From Yoonia sp034652275 (GTDB lineage Bacteria > Pseudomonadota > Alphaproteobacteria > Rhodobacterales > Rhodobacteraceae), in the NCBI RefSeq assembly GCF_034652275.1, contig NZ_JAXIWG010000002.1, forward strand, positions 434,001 to 498,000: DNA of 64,000 nt, read 5' to 3'. Positions 17,579 to 25,482 of the stretch are shown piece by piece. Position numbers and translations under genes: made by a program. The number at the start of each line of letters is the position of its first letter. The stretch's first letter is position 1. The notes below the pieces were generated by a model. That model was not told the DNA's origin. It was given only the letters and a program-made list of their open reading frames with translations, and did no database searches.

Positions 17579-18586
17579 TTAAGCCGCGCGCTGTTTGCTG
17601 CGTGTGGCCGTCATTGCCGCGATCACGCGCACCCATGCCCGAACGCTGGCATCTGGGGTTTGCGTGGCGCAGAGCCGCGCTTGCGCGACACCCGACAGCA
17701 GCCCCGCACCCAGCCCGTCCAGTGCAGCTGTCCACGCTGCTACCGTGTTGTCCACGCGCGTTGCGCCATCGCGCAGGTGATCGGCCAACCCGTCAACACC
17801 CGACACCAGCAGCCCGCGCCCTGCGGCCCGCGCTTCCAATGCGACAAGCCCGTAGGCCTCCCAGCGGGACGGCATGGCGACCACGTCGATCGTGCCCATC
17901 GCCGCCACCGGATCATCGGTGTGATCATGGAACGTGATCAGCGCATCATCGCCCGCCAACAGGCGCAGCGCTGCCCCTTCGGCACCGGTGCCATAAATGC
18001 GCAGTTGCAGATCGGGGCGGGTGCTGGCGCGGAAGGCCGCGATCAGCAGATCAAAGCCTTTTTGGGCATCGAGCCTGCCAATCGCGCCGATCACCTTTGG
18101 AACATGGCTGATCGCGGGCAATCGCAGGAACGGCATCACATCAACGGCAGACCTCAGCAGTTCCAGCCGCGCGCGATCGACAAGGCCCCGTTCGGCCAGC
18201 CAGTCGCGCTGCGCAGCGCTGACCGCCGCGATCCGGTCGAACAACGCGTAAGCGGTCCGCAACAGTGTGAAAAACCGCAGCTTTGAAGGCACTTTATGCG
18301 CGACAAAGCTGGCGGTGTAGCTGTGTTCGACATGCAGCAGCGGCGTTTGCGCGTTCAGGGCGCGCAACTGCATCAGGAACGGCAGGCCCCGCCAGCTGAT
18401 CGCCAGATGCGACACGATCAGGTCCGCCTGCAGCGCAGGGGCCGACAGGCTGCCGCGCCGCACCTGCCGGATCTCGTGGCGCATGCCGCATTGCAGATCA
18501 GGATGCGCGCGGATGTGCTCAAGCACGCGCATCACCCCACCGGGGGTGGCATCGTCGATCAGGTGCAGAATGATAAGGTCGGCCAT
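17579..18586 (-). CDS. Glycosyltransferase family 4
   Basis: The 335-residue protein has the GT-B layout of GT4 enzymes. An N-terminal half opens LIILHLIDDATPGGVMRVLEHI, and a nucleotide-sugar half carries VIGAIGRLDAQKGFDLLI and a late PSRWEAYGLVALEARAAG, the E-x7-E catalytic motif of retaining GT4 transferases. It adds a sugar to the growing lipid-linked EPS unit on the cytoplasmic face. Donor and linkage cannot be deduced. It lies in the minus-strand run of EPS genes between a GT2 gene and the Wzz-like gene. Confidence 0.88.
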   Translation of the reverse strand: MADLIILHLIDDATPGGVMRVLEHIRAHPDLQCGMRHEIRQVRRGSLSAPALQADLIVSHLAISWRGLPFLMQLRALNAQTPLLHVEHSYTASFVAHKVPSKLRFFTLLRTAYALFDRIAAVSAAQRDWLAERGLVDRARLELLRSAVDVMPFLRLPAISHVPKVIGAIGRLDAQKGFDLLIAAFRASTRPDLQLRIYGTGAEGAALRLLAGDDALITFHDHTDDPVAAMGTIDVVAMPSRWEAYGLVALEARAAGRGLLVSGVDGLADHLRDGATRVDNTVAAWTAALDGLGAGLLSGVAQARLCATQTPDASVRAWVRVIAAMTATRSKQRAA

Positions 18587-18602
18587 GTTTTTCCCCTTCG
18601 GA

Positions 18603-19580
18603 TCAGGCTTTGCGCAACAAGAGCGATTGGGCGCGGTTCACCAGCGCGGGGCCGCACACCCGCAGCACGGCCGCTGCGCCAAGCGTTACGACTGTCTTGG
18701 CGGGTTCTTCCAGCAAGGGACGCCACGACGCTTGCAGCGACCGGCGCGCCAACTGCCACGCGGCACGGCCATCTCGTGCGCTGATCGCGCGGCGGCTGAG
18801 GTACCGCAGCTGATACGCGCGCGCCGCTGGTGCGTGGGCGGCAAAGAAATCAGGATACAGCGGTGCCAGCTTCGCCACCATCCGTTCCCATGTGGCGAAC
18901 TGTGCATCGGTATTGGCCGACAATCCTGCCGCGTTCACCCGGTAAAGCGTCAGCGCACCGGCCACGCCTTCGATCATCCAGTCGGTGCCCAGCGCCAGCC
19001 GCAGCCAGCATTCGACATCCTCGGACTGGCGGAACGTCTCGTCAAACCACCAGTCGCGCGTCTTTTCCTGCGCGGGTCGCCATGCGATGGACTCGAGTGC
19101 TGCACGCCGCATCACGGCCGCCGATCCGTTGCCGACAGGGTTGCGCTTGAACACGTGCTGCGCGCTGATCCCGCCCAGGCGCGGGCGCTGATACATCCCC
19201 AACGGGTCCGAGTTGGCGTCGATCAGCGCGGACCCCGCATAGGACAGCCCGACCAGTGGATTGGCGTCCAGATGGGCGAGATGCGCCGCCAGTTTGTCGG
19301 GCATCCACAGATCGTCCGCATCGCAAAACCCGATATAAACCCCGCGCGCATGGGCGATCCCGCTGTTGCGCGCACCGGCCAGCCCGCGATTGATCTGGCG
19401 GACCAGCCGCAACCGGGGATCATCATGCGCGCGCGCGATCTTGGCCGTGTCATCCGTGGACCCGTCATCGACGACGACGATCTCGAAATCGGGAAAGGTC
19501 TGCGCGCTGAGCGAGGCAAGCGTCTCGGCAAGGGTGCGCGCAGAGTTATACGCGGGGACAACGATCGAAACCTTCGGCAT
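18603..19580 (-). CDS. Glycosyltransferase family 2 (first copy)
   Basis: This 325-residue GT-A transferase opens with VSIVVPAYNSARTLAETLASL, has VVDDGSTDDT and a later CDADDLW, the DXD-type site for metal and nucleotide-sugar. A helical C-terminus could touch the membrane. It belongs to the inverting GT2 family and probably adds one sugar of the EPS repeat. I start at 19580: an AGGA site lies seven bases upstream, whereas the Met at 19586 has the same site too close. The 356 bases upstream hold a palindrome and a terminator, so it probably has its own promoter. Confidence 0.9.
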   Translation of the reverse strand: MPKVSIVVPAYNSARTLAETLASLSAQTFPDFEIVVVDDGSTDDTAKIARAHDDPRLRLVRQINRGLAGARNSGIAHARGVYIGFCDADDLWMPDKLAAHLAHLDANPLVGLSYAGSALIDANSDPLGMYQRPRLGGISAQHVFKRNPVGNGSAAVMRRAALESIAWRPAQEKTRDWWFDETFRQSEDVECWLRLALGTDWMIEGVAGALTLYRVNAAGLSANTDAQFATWERMVAKLAPLYPDFFAAHAPAARAYQLRYLSRRAISARDGRAAWQLARRSLQASWRPLLEEPAKTVVTLGAAAVLRVCGPALVNRAQSLLLRKA

Positions 19581-19645
19581 GGGCATATCCTGACTGTAAC
19601 TGTATCGCTGATATGGCAACCGGATGCTGCGGTCATGCGCACGGC

Positions 19646-19684
19646 GGGATAATGCAAAACCCTTTGGATGCAGGGTTTTATCCC
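19646..19684. repeat. Extended hairpin beside palindrome copy 2
   Basis: AAAACCCT (19656-19663) pairs with AGGGTTTT (19672-19679), and GGGAT (19646-19650) pairs with ATCCC (19680-19684), leaving a five-base bulge. Its right arm shares bases with the palindrome at 19679-19692, so DNA-binding and RNA-folding roles could be linked. Confidence 0.6.
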
Positions 19685-19692
19685 GAAGGATA
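19679..19692. promoter_or_regulatory. EPS palindrome, copy 2
   Basis: The site is a perfect TATCC-CGAA-GGATA. It lies about 100 bases upstream of the first GT2 gene and downstream of the terminator at 19720-19752, the right place for an operator controlling GT2-GT4 transcription. Confidence 0.65.
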
Positions 19693-19719
19693 GGACCAAG
19701 ACGACAGGAAGGTCACAAG

Positions 19720-19752
19720 AAAAAACCCCCCATGCCACGATGGCAAGGAGGG
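19720..19752 (-). terminator. Strong rho-independent terminator (minus strand)
   Basis: On the minus strand a 12-position stem (19752-19741 with 19737-19726; one T-T mismatch and one wobble) with a three-base loop is followed by six T residues (19725-19720). It is 185 bases past the stop of the second GT2 gene, which leaves room for a separate short transcript between the two. Confidence 0.92.
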
Positions 19753-19852
19753 TCGGATACTCGTTAAGTCTGTGACCAAGACTTTTGGTCGGCTTGAACA
19801 CATAACCCTGTTTTGGAGGGCTATCAGGACACGACATCATCCCTGTTCTTGC
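19720..19852 (-). ncRNA. Candidate small RNA between the two GT2 genes
   Basis: The unit is framed by a sigma70-like promoter (about 19887-19859) and a strong terminator (19752-19720), giving a predicted transcript of about 133 bases. It contains a GACCAA/TTGGTC hairpin (19774-19790) before the terminator stem. The only ATG-started frame runs through the terminator, so it is probably untranslated. It could instead be the 3' untranslated tail of the upstream GT2 mRNA. This is inference from signals only. Confidence 0.4.
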
Positions 19853-19858
19853 GACCCG

Positions 19859-19887
19859 TATCTACCTTTGGCGCCAAGCGTTGTCAT
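19859..19887 (-). promoter_or_regulatory. Sigma70-like promoter for the candidate small RNA
   Basis: On the minus strand ATGACA (19887-19882) and TAGATA (19864-19859) are 17 bases apart. The -35 box is one mismatch from TTGACA; the -10 box is weaker. Palindrome copy 3 is centred about 65 bases upstream of the predicted start, a usual activator distance. Confidence 0.45.
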
Positions 19888-19909
19888 TTGTACAATCGGA
19901 TTAGGAATG

Positions 19910-19923
19910 TATCCATCGGGATA
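19910..19923. promoter_or_regulatory. EPS palindrome, copy 3
   Basis: The site is a perfect TATCC-ATCG-GGATA, located 13 bases past the stop of the second GT2 gene and upstream of the sigma70-like promoter at 19887-19859. The ATCG spacer is the same as in copy 1. Confidence 0.65.
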
Positions 19924-19936
19924 GGTCCGCTCAATG

Positions 19937-20866
19937 CTAGCGACCGAAAAGCCGTTGCCGCATCCGGTGGCCCAGCACAGGTGCCGCCAATGCGCCAAGC
20001 AGGGTCAGCCCGCCTCGGCGGATGTCCGAAAAGAAACCGGTGGGGCTGGCAACCAGACCTCTGAGCGCAAAGCGCAGTGGCAACATGCGCCCCGCATCCA
20101 GCCGCAAGGCGCGGCGCGACAGATAGCGCAGATAGACCGCATCGGCGCGGCGGTTCACGGTGACTCCAAACCGCCGCGCTGTCGCGATCGCGGCGGCGCG
20201 ACCGGCGCACATGGCCTCGAAATTCGCCGAAAGCCCGAAGATATTGTTGCGGTACCAGACCAGCGTTGTGTCATGCCCTGTGATCCGCATCCCCGAGCCG
20301 ACAAGCCGGATCAGCCATTCCAGGTCTTCGTTATGCACCAGTGTTTCGTCGAACCCGCCCGAGGCGACGAAACGGTCCTTTCGGATGCACAGGTTCGACA
20401 TGGTGCAGACGGGGTTTTCGCCCAGCAGGGTGGCAATCGTCAGCGCATCACGCGGGACGGTGGAAAAGACCTGCGCATCGGCAGGCTCATCGCGGAAAAA
20501 CGCGATGCGGGCGAAGACCGCGTCAACACCGGGATCGGCAAAGCAGTCCGCCATCTGCGCCAGTTTCTGCGGCGCCCAAAGATCGTCGGCATCACAGAAG
20601 GCGATGATCTGGCCTCGTGCCTGCGTCACCGCATGATTGCGTGCGGCGCTGGGTCCTTTGCGCGGGTTGCGCAGCAGCCGCAGGCGTGGGTCGGCGGCCG
20701 CGGCCTTGGCGATCATTTCGCAGGTCGCATCGGTCGACCCGTCATCCACCAAAAGAGCCTCCCAATCGCCAAAGGTCTGCGCCTGCAGGCTGGCTAGCGT
20801 CTGCGGCAGGGTGCGGGTGGCGTTGAAGCAGGGGATCACTACTGAAAATAGGGGATGCGTGGGCAT
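19937..20866 (-). CDS. Glycosyltransferase family 2 (second copy)
   Basis: The 309-residue GT-A enzyme has FSVVIPCFNATRTLPQTLAS at the start, LLVDDGSTDATCE and FCDADDLWAPQKLAQ with the DXD-type site. It is related to the first GT2 gene (similar openings and DADDLW signature) and may be an old duplicate with a different acceptor. Its start is four bases from the flippase stop, so the two are likely cotranscribed. The specific sugar is unknown. Confidence 0.9.
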   Translation of the reverse strand: MPTHPLFSVVIPCFNATRTLPQTLASLQAQTFGDWEALLVDDGSTDATCEMIAKAAAADPRLRLLRNPRKGPSAARNHAVTQARGQIIAFCDADDLWAPQKLAQMADCFADPGVDAVFARIAFFRDEPADAQVFSTVPRDALTIATLLGENPVCTMSNLCIRKDRFVASGGFDETLVHNEDLEWLIRLVGSGMRITGHDTTLVWYRNNIFGLSANFEAMCAGRAAAIATARRFGVTVNRRADAVYLRYLSRRALRLDAGRMLPLRFALRGLVASPTGFFSDIRRGGLTLLGALAAPVLGHRMRQRLFGR

Positions 20867-20869
20867 GGG

Positions 20870-22111
20870 TCAGACTTTCAAGAGCTTTGGCCGGAACACG
20901 GCGATCAGGACAGGGGCGGCAAAGGCGGTCTGTGTCAGGCTGGCAACAACCAGATACCCCCAGGCGATGACTTCGATGCCGTGCGGGGCCAAAAGCGCCG
21001 TGGTGCCGATCAGCGCGGTGGTCATGACAAGCGTGGCGGTGAATTCCGCACCGGCCCGATTCTGCGTGCGCAACCATTGCGCGGTGGCCGACCAAAGCAC
21101 GGCAGGGATCGCCGCCAGACACAGGATCGACACCACGGGGCTGATATGCGCCCAATCTGCACCCAGCAAAATCGGCACATACCACGGCGCCAGCAAGGCC
21201 TGCAGCACGACGACCGGCGCAATCAGGCCCAAGGCCAACATGACTGCATTGCGCAGCGCCGTTTCGCGGTCTGCCGCGCGGGCGAGATGTGGAAACAGGA
21301 CAACCGAGAACGCGACCGAGAATGAATTGGCCAGCCCCAGCCCCGCATTGAAGGCCAGAAAGTAGATGCCCAGAACCTCTGGCCCTGCCAATGCGCCGAT
21401 GACCAGCTTGTCGGCATGCAGCCGCAGCGCCTTGACGATTTCGACGCCCAGAACCGCAAGGCCAAATCCGGTGAAATAGCGTAGTGCCATACCCCCCGCA
21501 TCCGGCACCCGCTGCCAAGGATGCAAGCGGCGCATCGCGATCAGCCAGATCGGCGCGGCCAGCAACCGCGGTATCACCAGCGCAAGTGGTCCGGGAAACA
21601 GCAGCACCAGAACGACTGTAAAGAAATTCGCCCCCACCACCTGACTGCCTGCGATGGCGGCGGTCTTGCGCATCCTTCCCGCGCGCATTGCCAGTGCCGC
21701 CTGCACCAGCCCGCTGGGCATGAACAGATATTCCAGCGCTAGAATAGCCAAGAGCGCAAAGAACAGCCAATCCCCCCAGATCAGGGCAGCTGCCACCCCG
21801 ATCAGCAATTGCAGCGTGAATAGTCCCAGCGCCCAGCCCCAGAAAATGCGGTGGGCGGTGTTGCAGGTGGCCGCAAGGCTGGTGTCAGAGGCGGCGATGA
21901 TCCGTTGACCGACCCCGTTTTCCGTCAGTGATTTCAGGATGTCTGCCGCCGCCAGCGCCGCCGCCGCCAGCCCGATGGCCGCCGCGTCCATACTGCGCGC
22001 CACCGCGATCACCACCAGAAGCCGCGACGCTTTCGCCGCTACCTGGGAGGTACCATAGGCCAGCAGGTTTCCCGCAAACGGGCCGCTGGATCGGATCAGT
22101 CTGCTCAGCAT
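20870..22111 (-). CDS. Wzx-like polysaccharide flippase
   Basis: The 413-residue integral membrane protein has about twelve hydrophobic segments and the MATE/polysaccharide-transport pattern, with an N-terminus GPFAGNLLAYGTSQVAAK and charged residues in early helices. It would flip the lipid-linked EPS repeat unit to the periplasm, where the Wzy-like protein polymerises it. I start at 22111, where the family N-terminus begins; the frame is open to 22261. It is divergent from the wza-like gene across a 224-base regulatory region. Confidence 0.88.
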   Translation of the reverse strand: MLSRLIRSSGPFAGNLLAYGTSQVAAKASRLLVVIAVARSMDAAAIGLAAAALAAADILKSLTENGVGQRIIAASDTSLAATCNTAHRIFWGWALGLFTLQLLIGVAAALIWGDWLFFALLAILALEYLFMPSGLVQAALAMRAGRMRKTAAIAGSQVVGANFFTVVLVLLFPGPLALVIPRLLAAPIWLIAMRRLHPWQRVPDAGGMALRYFTGFGLAVLGVEIVKALRLHADKLVIGALAGPEVLGIYFLAFNAGLGLANSFSVAFSVVLFPHLARAADRETALRNAVMLALGLIAPVVVLQALLAPWYVPILLGADWAHISPVVSILCLAAIPAVLWSATAQWLRTQNRAGAEFTATLVMTTALIGTTALLAPHGIEVIAWGYLVVASLTQTAFAAPVLIAVFRPKLLKV

Positions 22112-22213
22112 CGGGCGCGCTCCGGTCAGGGTGTTGCTGTGTGTATAACGGTGCGTCGGCCTGACCGCCCCCGCGCGATGGCGCAGACTGCCAGCATATG
22201 CGGATAGCGCGCC

Positions 22214-22227
22214 TATCCTTCGGGCTA
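22214..22227. promoter_or_regulatory. EPS palindrome, copy 4
   Basis: The site is TATCC-TTCG-GGCTA, one mismatch from the full dyad, in the divergent wzx/wza intergenic region and about 70 bases upstream of the predicted wza transcription start. A GGATA half-site lies at 22202-22206, 21 bases from the corresponding half. Confidence 0.55.
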
Positions 22228-22254
22228 GAGTGCGCGGGCGGATGGTGTCTTTCG

Positions 22255-22283
22255 TGGACAAGGCGGCTTGGCGTGCTTAGAAA
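22255..22283 (+). promoter_or_regulatory. Sigma70-like promoter for the wza-like gene
   Basis: TGGACA (22255-22260) and TAGAAA (22278-22283) are 17 bases apart. The -35 box has one mismatch and the -10 box keeps four of six consensus bases. It lies 53 bases upstream of the wza-like start codon and downstream of palindrome copy 4. Confidence 0.5.
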
Positions 22284-22335
22284 CAACCAGACAGGGAACG
22301 GCTTACGACCGGCCAGCAGGGATTTCTGAAAAGAC

Positions 22336-23577
22336 ATGCGTAGAAGTGGACGGTCCTTTTGTCTTTCGGTGGGTCTGACGCTGGCAGCCTGCGGGACAGC
22401 GGGCACGCCCGACAATCCCGAACCCGTGCGCGAAGGGCTGGCCTTTCAGGCCGAATACCGCGATTTGCCCGCCGAGACCGAAGACACGCGCCAGAACAGG
22501 TCCACCGTGATGAACCTGCAGCGGTGCCTGCCTGCGATGGGTGATGAACGTCTGGGTAAGCAGGGCGTGTCTGCGCTGGCGGGTGCATCCGGCGGGTCCG
22601 CCCCTTCCGCGCTGTTTTCGGAACGGCTGTCGCGCGGGGACCTGCTGGATATCCGCGTGGCCGACGACGCGACCTTCACCGACGCCTATGTGATTTCGCG
22701 CGACGGGATGCTGCGCCTGCCGTTCCTTGCGCCGATCGCAGCACAAGGGCGCACGGTGGAACAGATCGAGGATGCCATTGCCGGCGCGCTTGTCGATGGG
22801 GCGTTCTACACCCAGCCTCCACGGCTGTCTGTGCGGCTGCGCGATTTTGCTCCCGTGCGGATCGCCGTATCAGGCGCCGTGTTCGAGCCGCGCCCTGTCG
22901 ATATCGGCGGCACGCGCGGCGACGAGATAGATCAGGCGCGCCAATCCGCGCTGGGCGCTGCGGGTGAAAACCGCAACCTTTCGGTCGCCCTGCGCGCGGC
23001 AGGCGGGGTGCGTCCCGATGCCGACCTGTCGGCAGTGGAACTGCAACGGGACGGGCGCAGCTATTGGCTGGATATGCGCGGCGCGATCACGGGCCAGTCG
23101 TTTGACGATGTGACGCTGCTGACAGAGGATGCGGTGATCGTCCATTCGCGCAACTGCTTTCAAAGCGATCTGATGGTGCCAAGCCCGATCAGCCCCCCCG
23201 GCATTTCGCTGTTCCTGTCAAACCTGACACAGCCCGCCACGGGCAATGCGCCGTCGGCCATCGGGCGCGACGCGCGCGAAGTACCTTATGGCACGCGGTT
23301 TATGCAGGCGGTGGTGGCGGCGAATTGCGTGGGCGGGGCGCGGCTGACATCGGCGGCACGCTCTGCCGCGCTGTTTTCGCGTAATCCGATGACGCAGGAT
23401 TCCGTCGTGATCGAACGCCGCATCGAAGAGATGCGCACCCGTGCCGACCGCGACCAGTACGACCCATGGCTGCTGCCCGGCGATGCGCTTGCCTGTTATG
23501 ACAGCAGCATCACCAATCTGGGCGAAGCCGCGCGTGTCGTCGGTGTCGTCGGTGCCGCAGCCTTGATTGCGAACTGA
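22336..23577 (+). CDS. Wza-like outer-membrane polysaccharide export lipoprotein
   Basis: The 413-residue protein starts with a lipoprotein signal whose lipobox is LAAC with Cys19. A Poly_export domain follows (about 95-175, including RLSRGDLLDIRVADDATFTDAY), then SLBB-like segments (about 175-275) and a C-terminal part ending in a hydrophobic VGVVGAAALIAN. It should form the outer-membrane channel through which EPS leaves. It is the only plus-strand gene in the EPS locus, divergent from the flippase and convergent with the sulfotransferase gene. Confidence 0.88.
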   Translation: MRRSGRSFCLSVGLTLAACGTAGTPDNPEPVREGLAFQAEYRDLPAETEDTRQNRSTVMNLQRCLPAMGDERLGKQGVSALAGASGGSAPSALFSERLSRGDLLDIRVADDATFTDAYVISRDGMLRLPFLAPIAAQGRTVEQIEDAIAGALVDGAFYTQPPRLSVRLRDFAPVRIAVSGAVFEPRPVDIGGTRGDEIDQARQSALGAAGENRNLSVALRAAGGVRPDADLSAVELQRDGRSYWLDMRGAITGQSFDDVTLLTEDAVIVHSRNCFQSDLMVPSPISPPGISLFLSNLTQPATGNAPSAIGRDAREVPYGTRFMQAVVAANCVGGARLTSAARSAALFSRNPMTQDSVVIERRIEEMRTRADRDQYDPWLLPGDALACYDSSITNLGEAARVVGVVGAAALIAN

Positions 23578-23587
23578 TCGCGCTGTC

Positions 23588-24565
23588 TCAGGTCGCGCGT
23601 GTCCAGTGATCAAGCGACAAACCGGTCTGTTCACTGATGCCTGCGCGTTCCGTATCGTACCGCCGCGCAAGCCTTTGCCGGGTGGCCTCTTCGAGCACAG
23701 GCAACGGTTTGCCCGCCCCTTCCAGCCAAGTGCGTAGGCGTTTACGAAACCCCTGCGGGATCAGTCTTTTGACCAGCCGCTGCACCCGTCCGGGGTGGCG
23801 CAGGGCCCGCGTCATGGCGGGTCTGTCGGACACGCTGGCCAGACCAGCGGTCACGTTTAGCCTTGGGTTGTTCACCAGCGGTGTCGGCGCGATACCCAGA
23901 TGCAGGCAGATCTTTCGCCAGCAATCATCGGGTGCCGCGTCCAGTTGGGAAAATTCCAGAAACAGGATCTGTTGTCGTGGAAATGCATTCAGATAGCGGG
24001 CGATCTGGTCGGCGTAATGGCTGTGGGTTGCATAGCAATGCCCCCAGCTCCAGCCTTCGGCGCGGCGGGTGGGCTCGAGATCAAGAGCCGCATCAAAGCT
24101 GGTGGCGGGTTCCAGACCGTCACGCACATGGTGCAGGTATTGTGAAAAGGCGCGTTCGACTGGATCGCGCAGGATAATGATGATCCGTGCATCGGGCCGT
24201 GCCCGTGCGATCTGTGCTGCGACACTCTGGTCCACCAGATAGACCGGCGACACATCCCCTGTCAGCCGTCCGTCCGCCGAAGCGTAAAGTGCCGCATAGT
24301 CGTTCGGGTCCGTCGTGATCCGGTTGAAATAGTCGGGGTCAAAGGGCCCGTTCAGCGGAACCGCCGAGGTGCCCGCATAAGCGAAATAGCTGGGTTCCTT
24401 GATATGCGGCACAAAGACCTCTTGGTGGCCTTGCAGCCAGCGGAACACAGCCGTTGTCCCCGCCTTCGGTGCGCCGACGACGAAGAAGTCGGGCACATAC
24501 TTCGGGCGGGTCCGCAAGATTCGCAGGTCCGCATCGACCAGGGCGTGAAACTGGTGGTCGCGCAC
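23588..24565 (-). CDS. Sulfotransferase (PAPS-dependent), EPS-associated
   Basis: The product has about 325 residues. FFVVGAPKAGTTAVFRWL near the N-terminus holds the 5'-phosphosulfate loop (PKAGTT), and RIIIILRDPVERAFSQY is the 3'-phosphate motif with conserved Arg and Ser. It would transfer sulfate from PAPS to a hydroxyl, probably on the EPS, as in sulfated marine polysaccharides. I propose a GTG start at 24565: it follows the galU stop by four bases and has GGAG eight bases upstream. A longer ATG frame to 24649 would overlap galU by 80 bases. Confidence 0.85.
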   Translation of the reverse strand: MRDHQFHALVDADLRILRTRPKYVPDFFVVGAPKAGTTAVFRWLQGHQEVFVPHIKEPSYFAYAGTSAVPLNGPFDPDYFNRITTDPNDYAALYASADGRLTGDVSPVYLVDQSVAAQIARARPDARIIIILRDPVERAFSQYLHHVRDGLEPATSFDAALDLEPTRRAEGWSWGHCYATHSHYADQIARYLNAFPRQQILFLEFSQLDAAPDDCWRKICLHLGIAPTPLVNNPRLNVTAGLASVSDRPAMTRALRHPGRVQRLVKRLIPQGFRKRLRTWLEGAGKPLPVLEEATRQRLARRYDTERAGISEQTGLSLDHWTRAT

Positions 24566-24569
24566 CTTT

Positions 24570-25454
24570 TCAGCTCCAGCCAGCCGCACGGCGCGGTCCG
24601 GCGAGTGCCGCAAGCACATCGGCATAAAGATCTGGTCGGTCCATAGCATAGGTCACGGTCGCCTCGACGTACCCGGCGATGGATCCGCAATCGAACCGCT
24701 GCCCGTCGAAATGGTAGCCGTTGAGAGGGGTCGTCTCCAGATCGGCGGCGATCGCGTCGGTAAGCTGGATTTCTCCACCTGCACCGGGCAGGACAGATTC
24801 GAGACGCGTCATAACCGAGGGTTGCAGGATATAGCGTCCGACAACAGCCTGCGTGGATGGCGCATCCGCCGGGGCGGGTTTTTCTACCATGCCGCGCGCA
24901 CGCACGGTCCGTCCGAAACGGTGTTCGATATCAAGCACACCGTAGGATGAAGTCGCTTCGCGCGGGACTTCTATGGTGGCAACCATATTGCCTCCGATTT
25001 CCGCATGGGCCGCGACCATCTGTTTGAGGCAAGGCACATCGGCGCGGATCACATCGTCTGGCAGCAATACCGCAAAGGGTTCGTCACCCACCAGCCGTGC
25101 TGCCAGCCGGACCGCATGTCCCAGCCCCAGCGGCTGGGCTTGCCTGATAAAGCAATGCTGGCCATCTGGCATGTTGGATGCGCGCAAAATAGCCAGCAGA
25201 CCGCTTTTGCCGCCCTCTTGCAGCTTGGCCTCCAACCCTGCGTTCTGATCGAAATAGCCTTCCAGTGCGCCCTTGCCGGGGGAGGTGACGAAGATGAATT
25301 CCTCGATCCCGGCGGCACGCGCCTCGTCCACCGCATATTGAATCAGCGGGCGGTCGATCAGGGGCAGCATTTCCTTGGGAACTGTTTTTGTTGCAGGCAG
25401 GAAGCGTGTACCAAGACCTGCCACCGGAAAGACGGCTTTGCGAATATGGGTCAT
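24570..25454 (-). CDS. galU: UTP-glucose-1-phosphate uridylyltransferase
   Basis: The 294-residue enzyme makes UDP-glucose from UTP and glucose 1-phosphate, the precursor used by glycosyltransferases and by ugd at 44770. The nucleotide-binding motif GLGTRFLPATKTVPKEMLP is at about residues 13-31, and the central LPDDVI and late FDGQRFDCGSIAGY segments match the family. I start at 25454, where an AAGGA site lies eight bases upstream; the frame is open to 25496. It lies between the fused initiating transferase gene and the sulfotransferase gene. Confidence 0.96.
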   Translation of the reverse strand: MTHIRKAVFPVAGLGTRFLPATKTVPKEMLPLIDRPLIQYAVDEARAAGIEEFIFVTSPGKGALEGYFDQNAGLEAKLQEGGKSGLLAILRASNMPDGQHCFIRQAQPLGLGHAVRLAARLVGDEPFAVLLPDDVIRADVPCLKQMVAAHAEIGGNMVATIEVPREATSSYGVLDIEHRFGRTVRARGMVEKPAPADAPSTQAVVGRYILQPSVMTRLESVLPGAGGEIQLTDAIAADLETTPLNGYHFDGQRFDCGSIAGYVEATVTYAMDRPDLYADVLAALAGPRRAAGWS

Positions 25455-25482
25455 TTCAATCATCCTTTGAGTTAAATGAAAG

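Larger units (their letters stand above)
19581..19936. other. 356-base intergenic region between the two GT2 genes
   Basis: No convincing gene is present. On the minus strand, in order, it holds palindrome copy 3 (19910-19923), a sigma70-like promoter (19887-19859), about 130 bases with a small hairpin (19774-19790), a strong terminator (19752-19720), palindrome copy 2 (19679-19692) joined to an extended hairpin (19646-19684), and the upstream region of the first GT2 gene. Confidence 0.75.

Noticed and set aside
19223..19840. 205-codon minus-strand open frame across the GT2 upstream region
   Set aside because: It runs straight through a strong terminator and into the GT2 gene in another frame; composition is unlike neighbouring genes.
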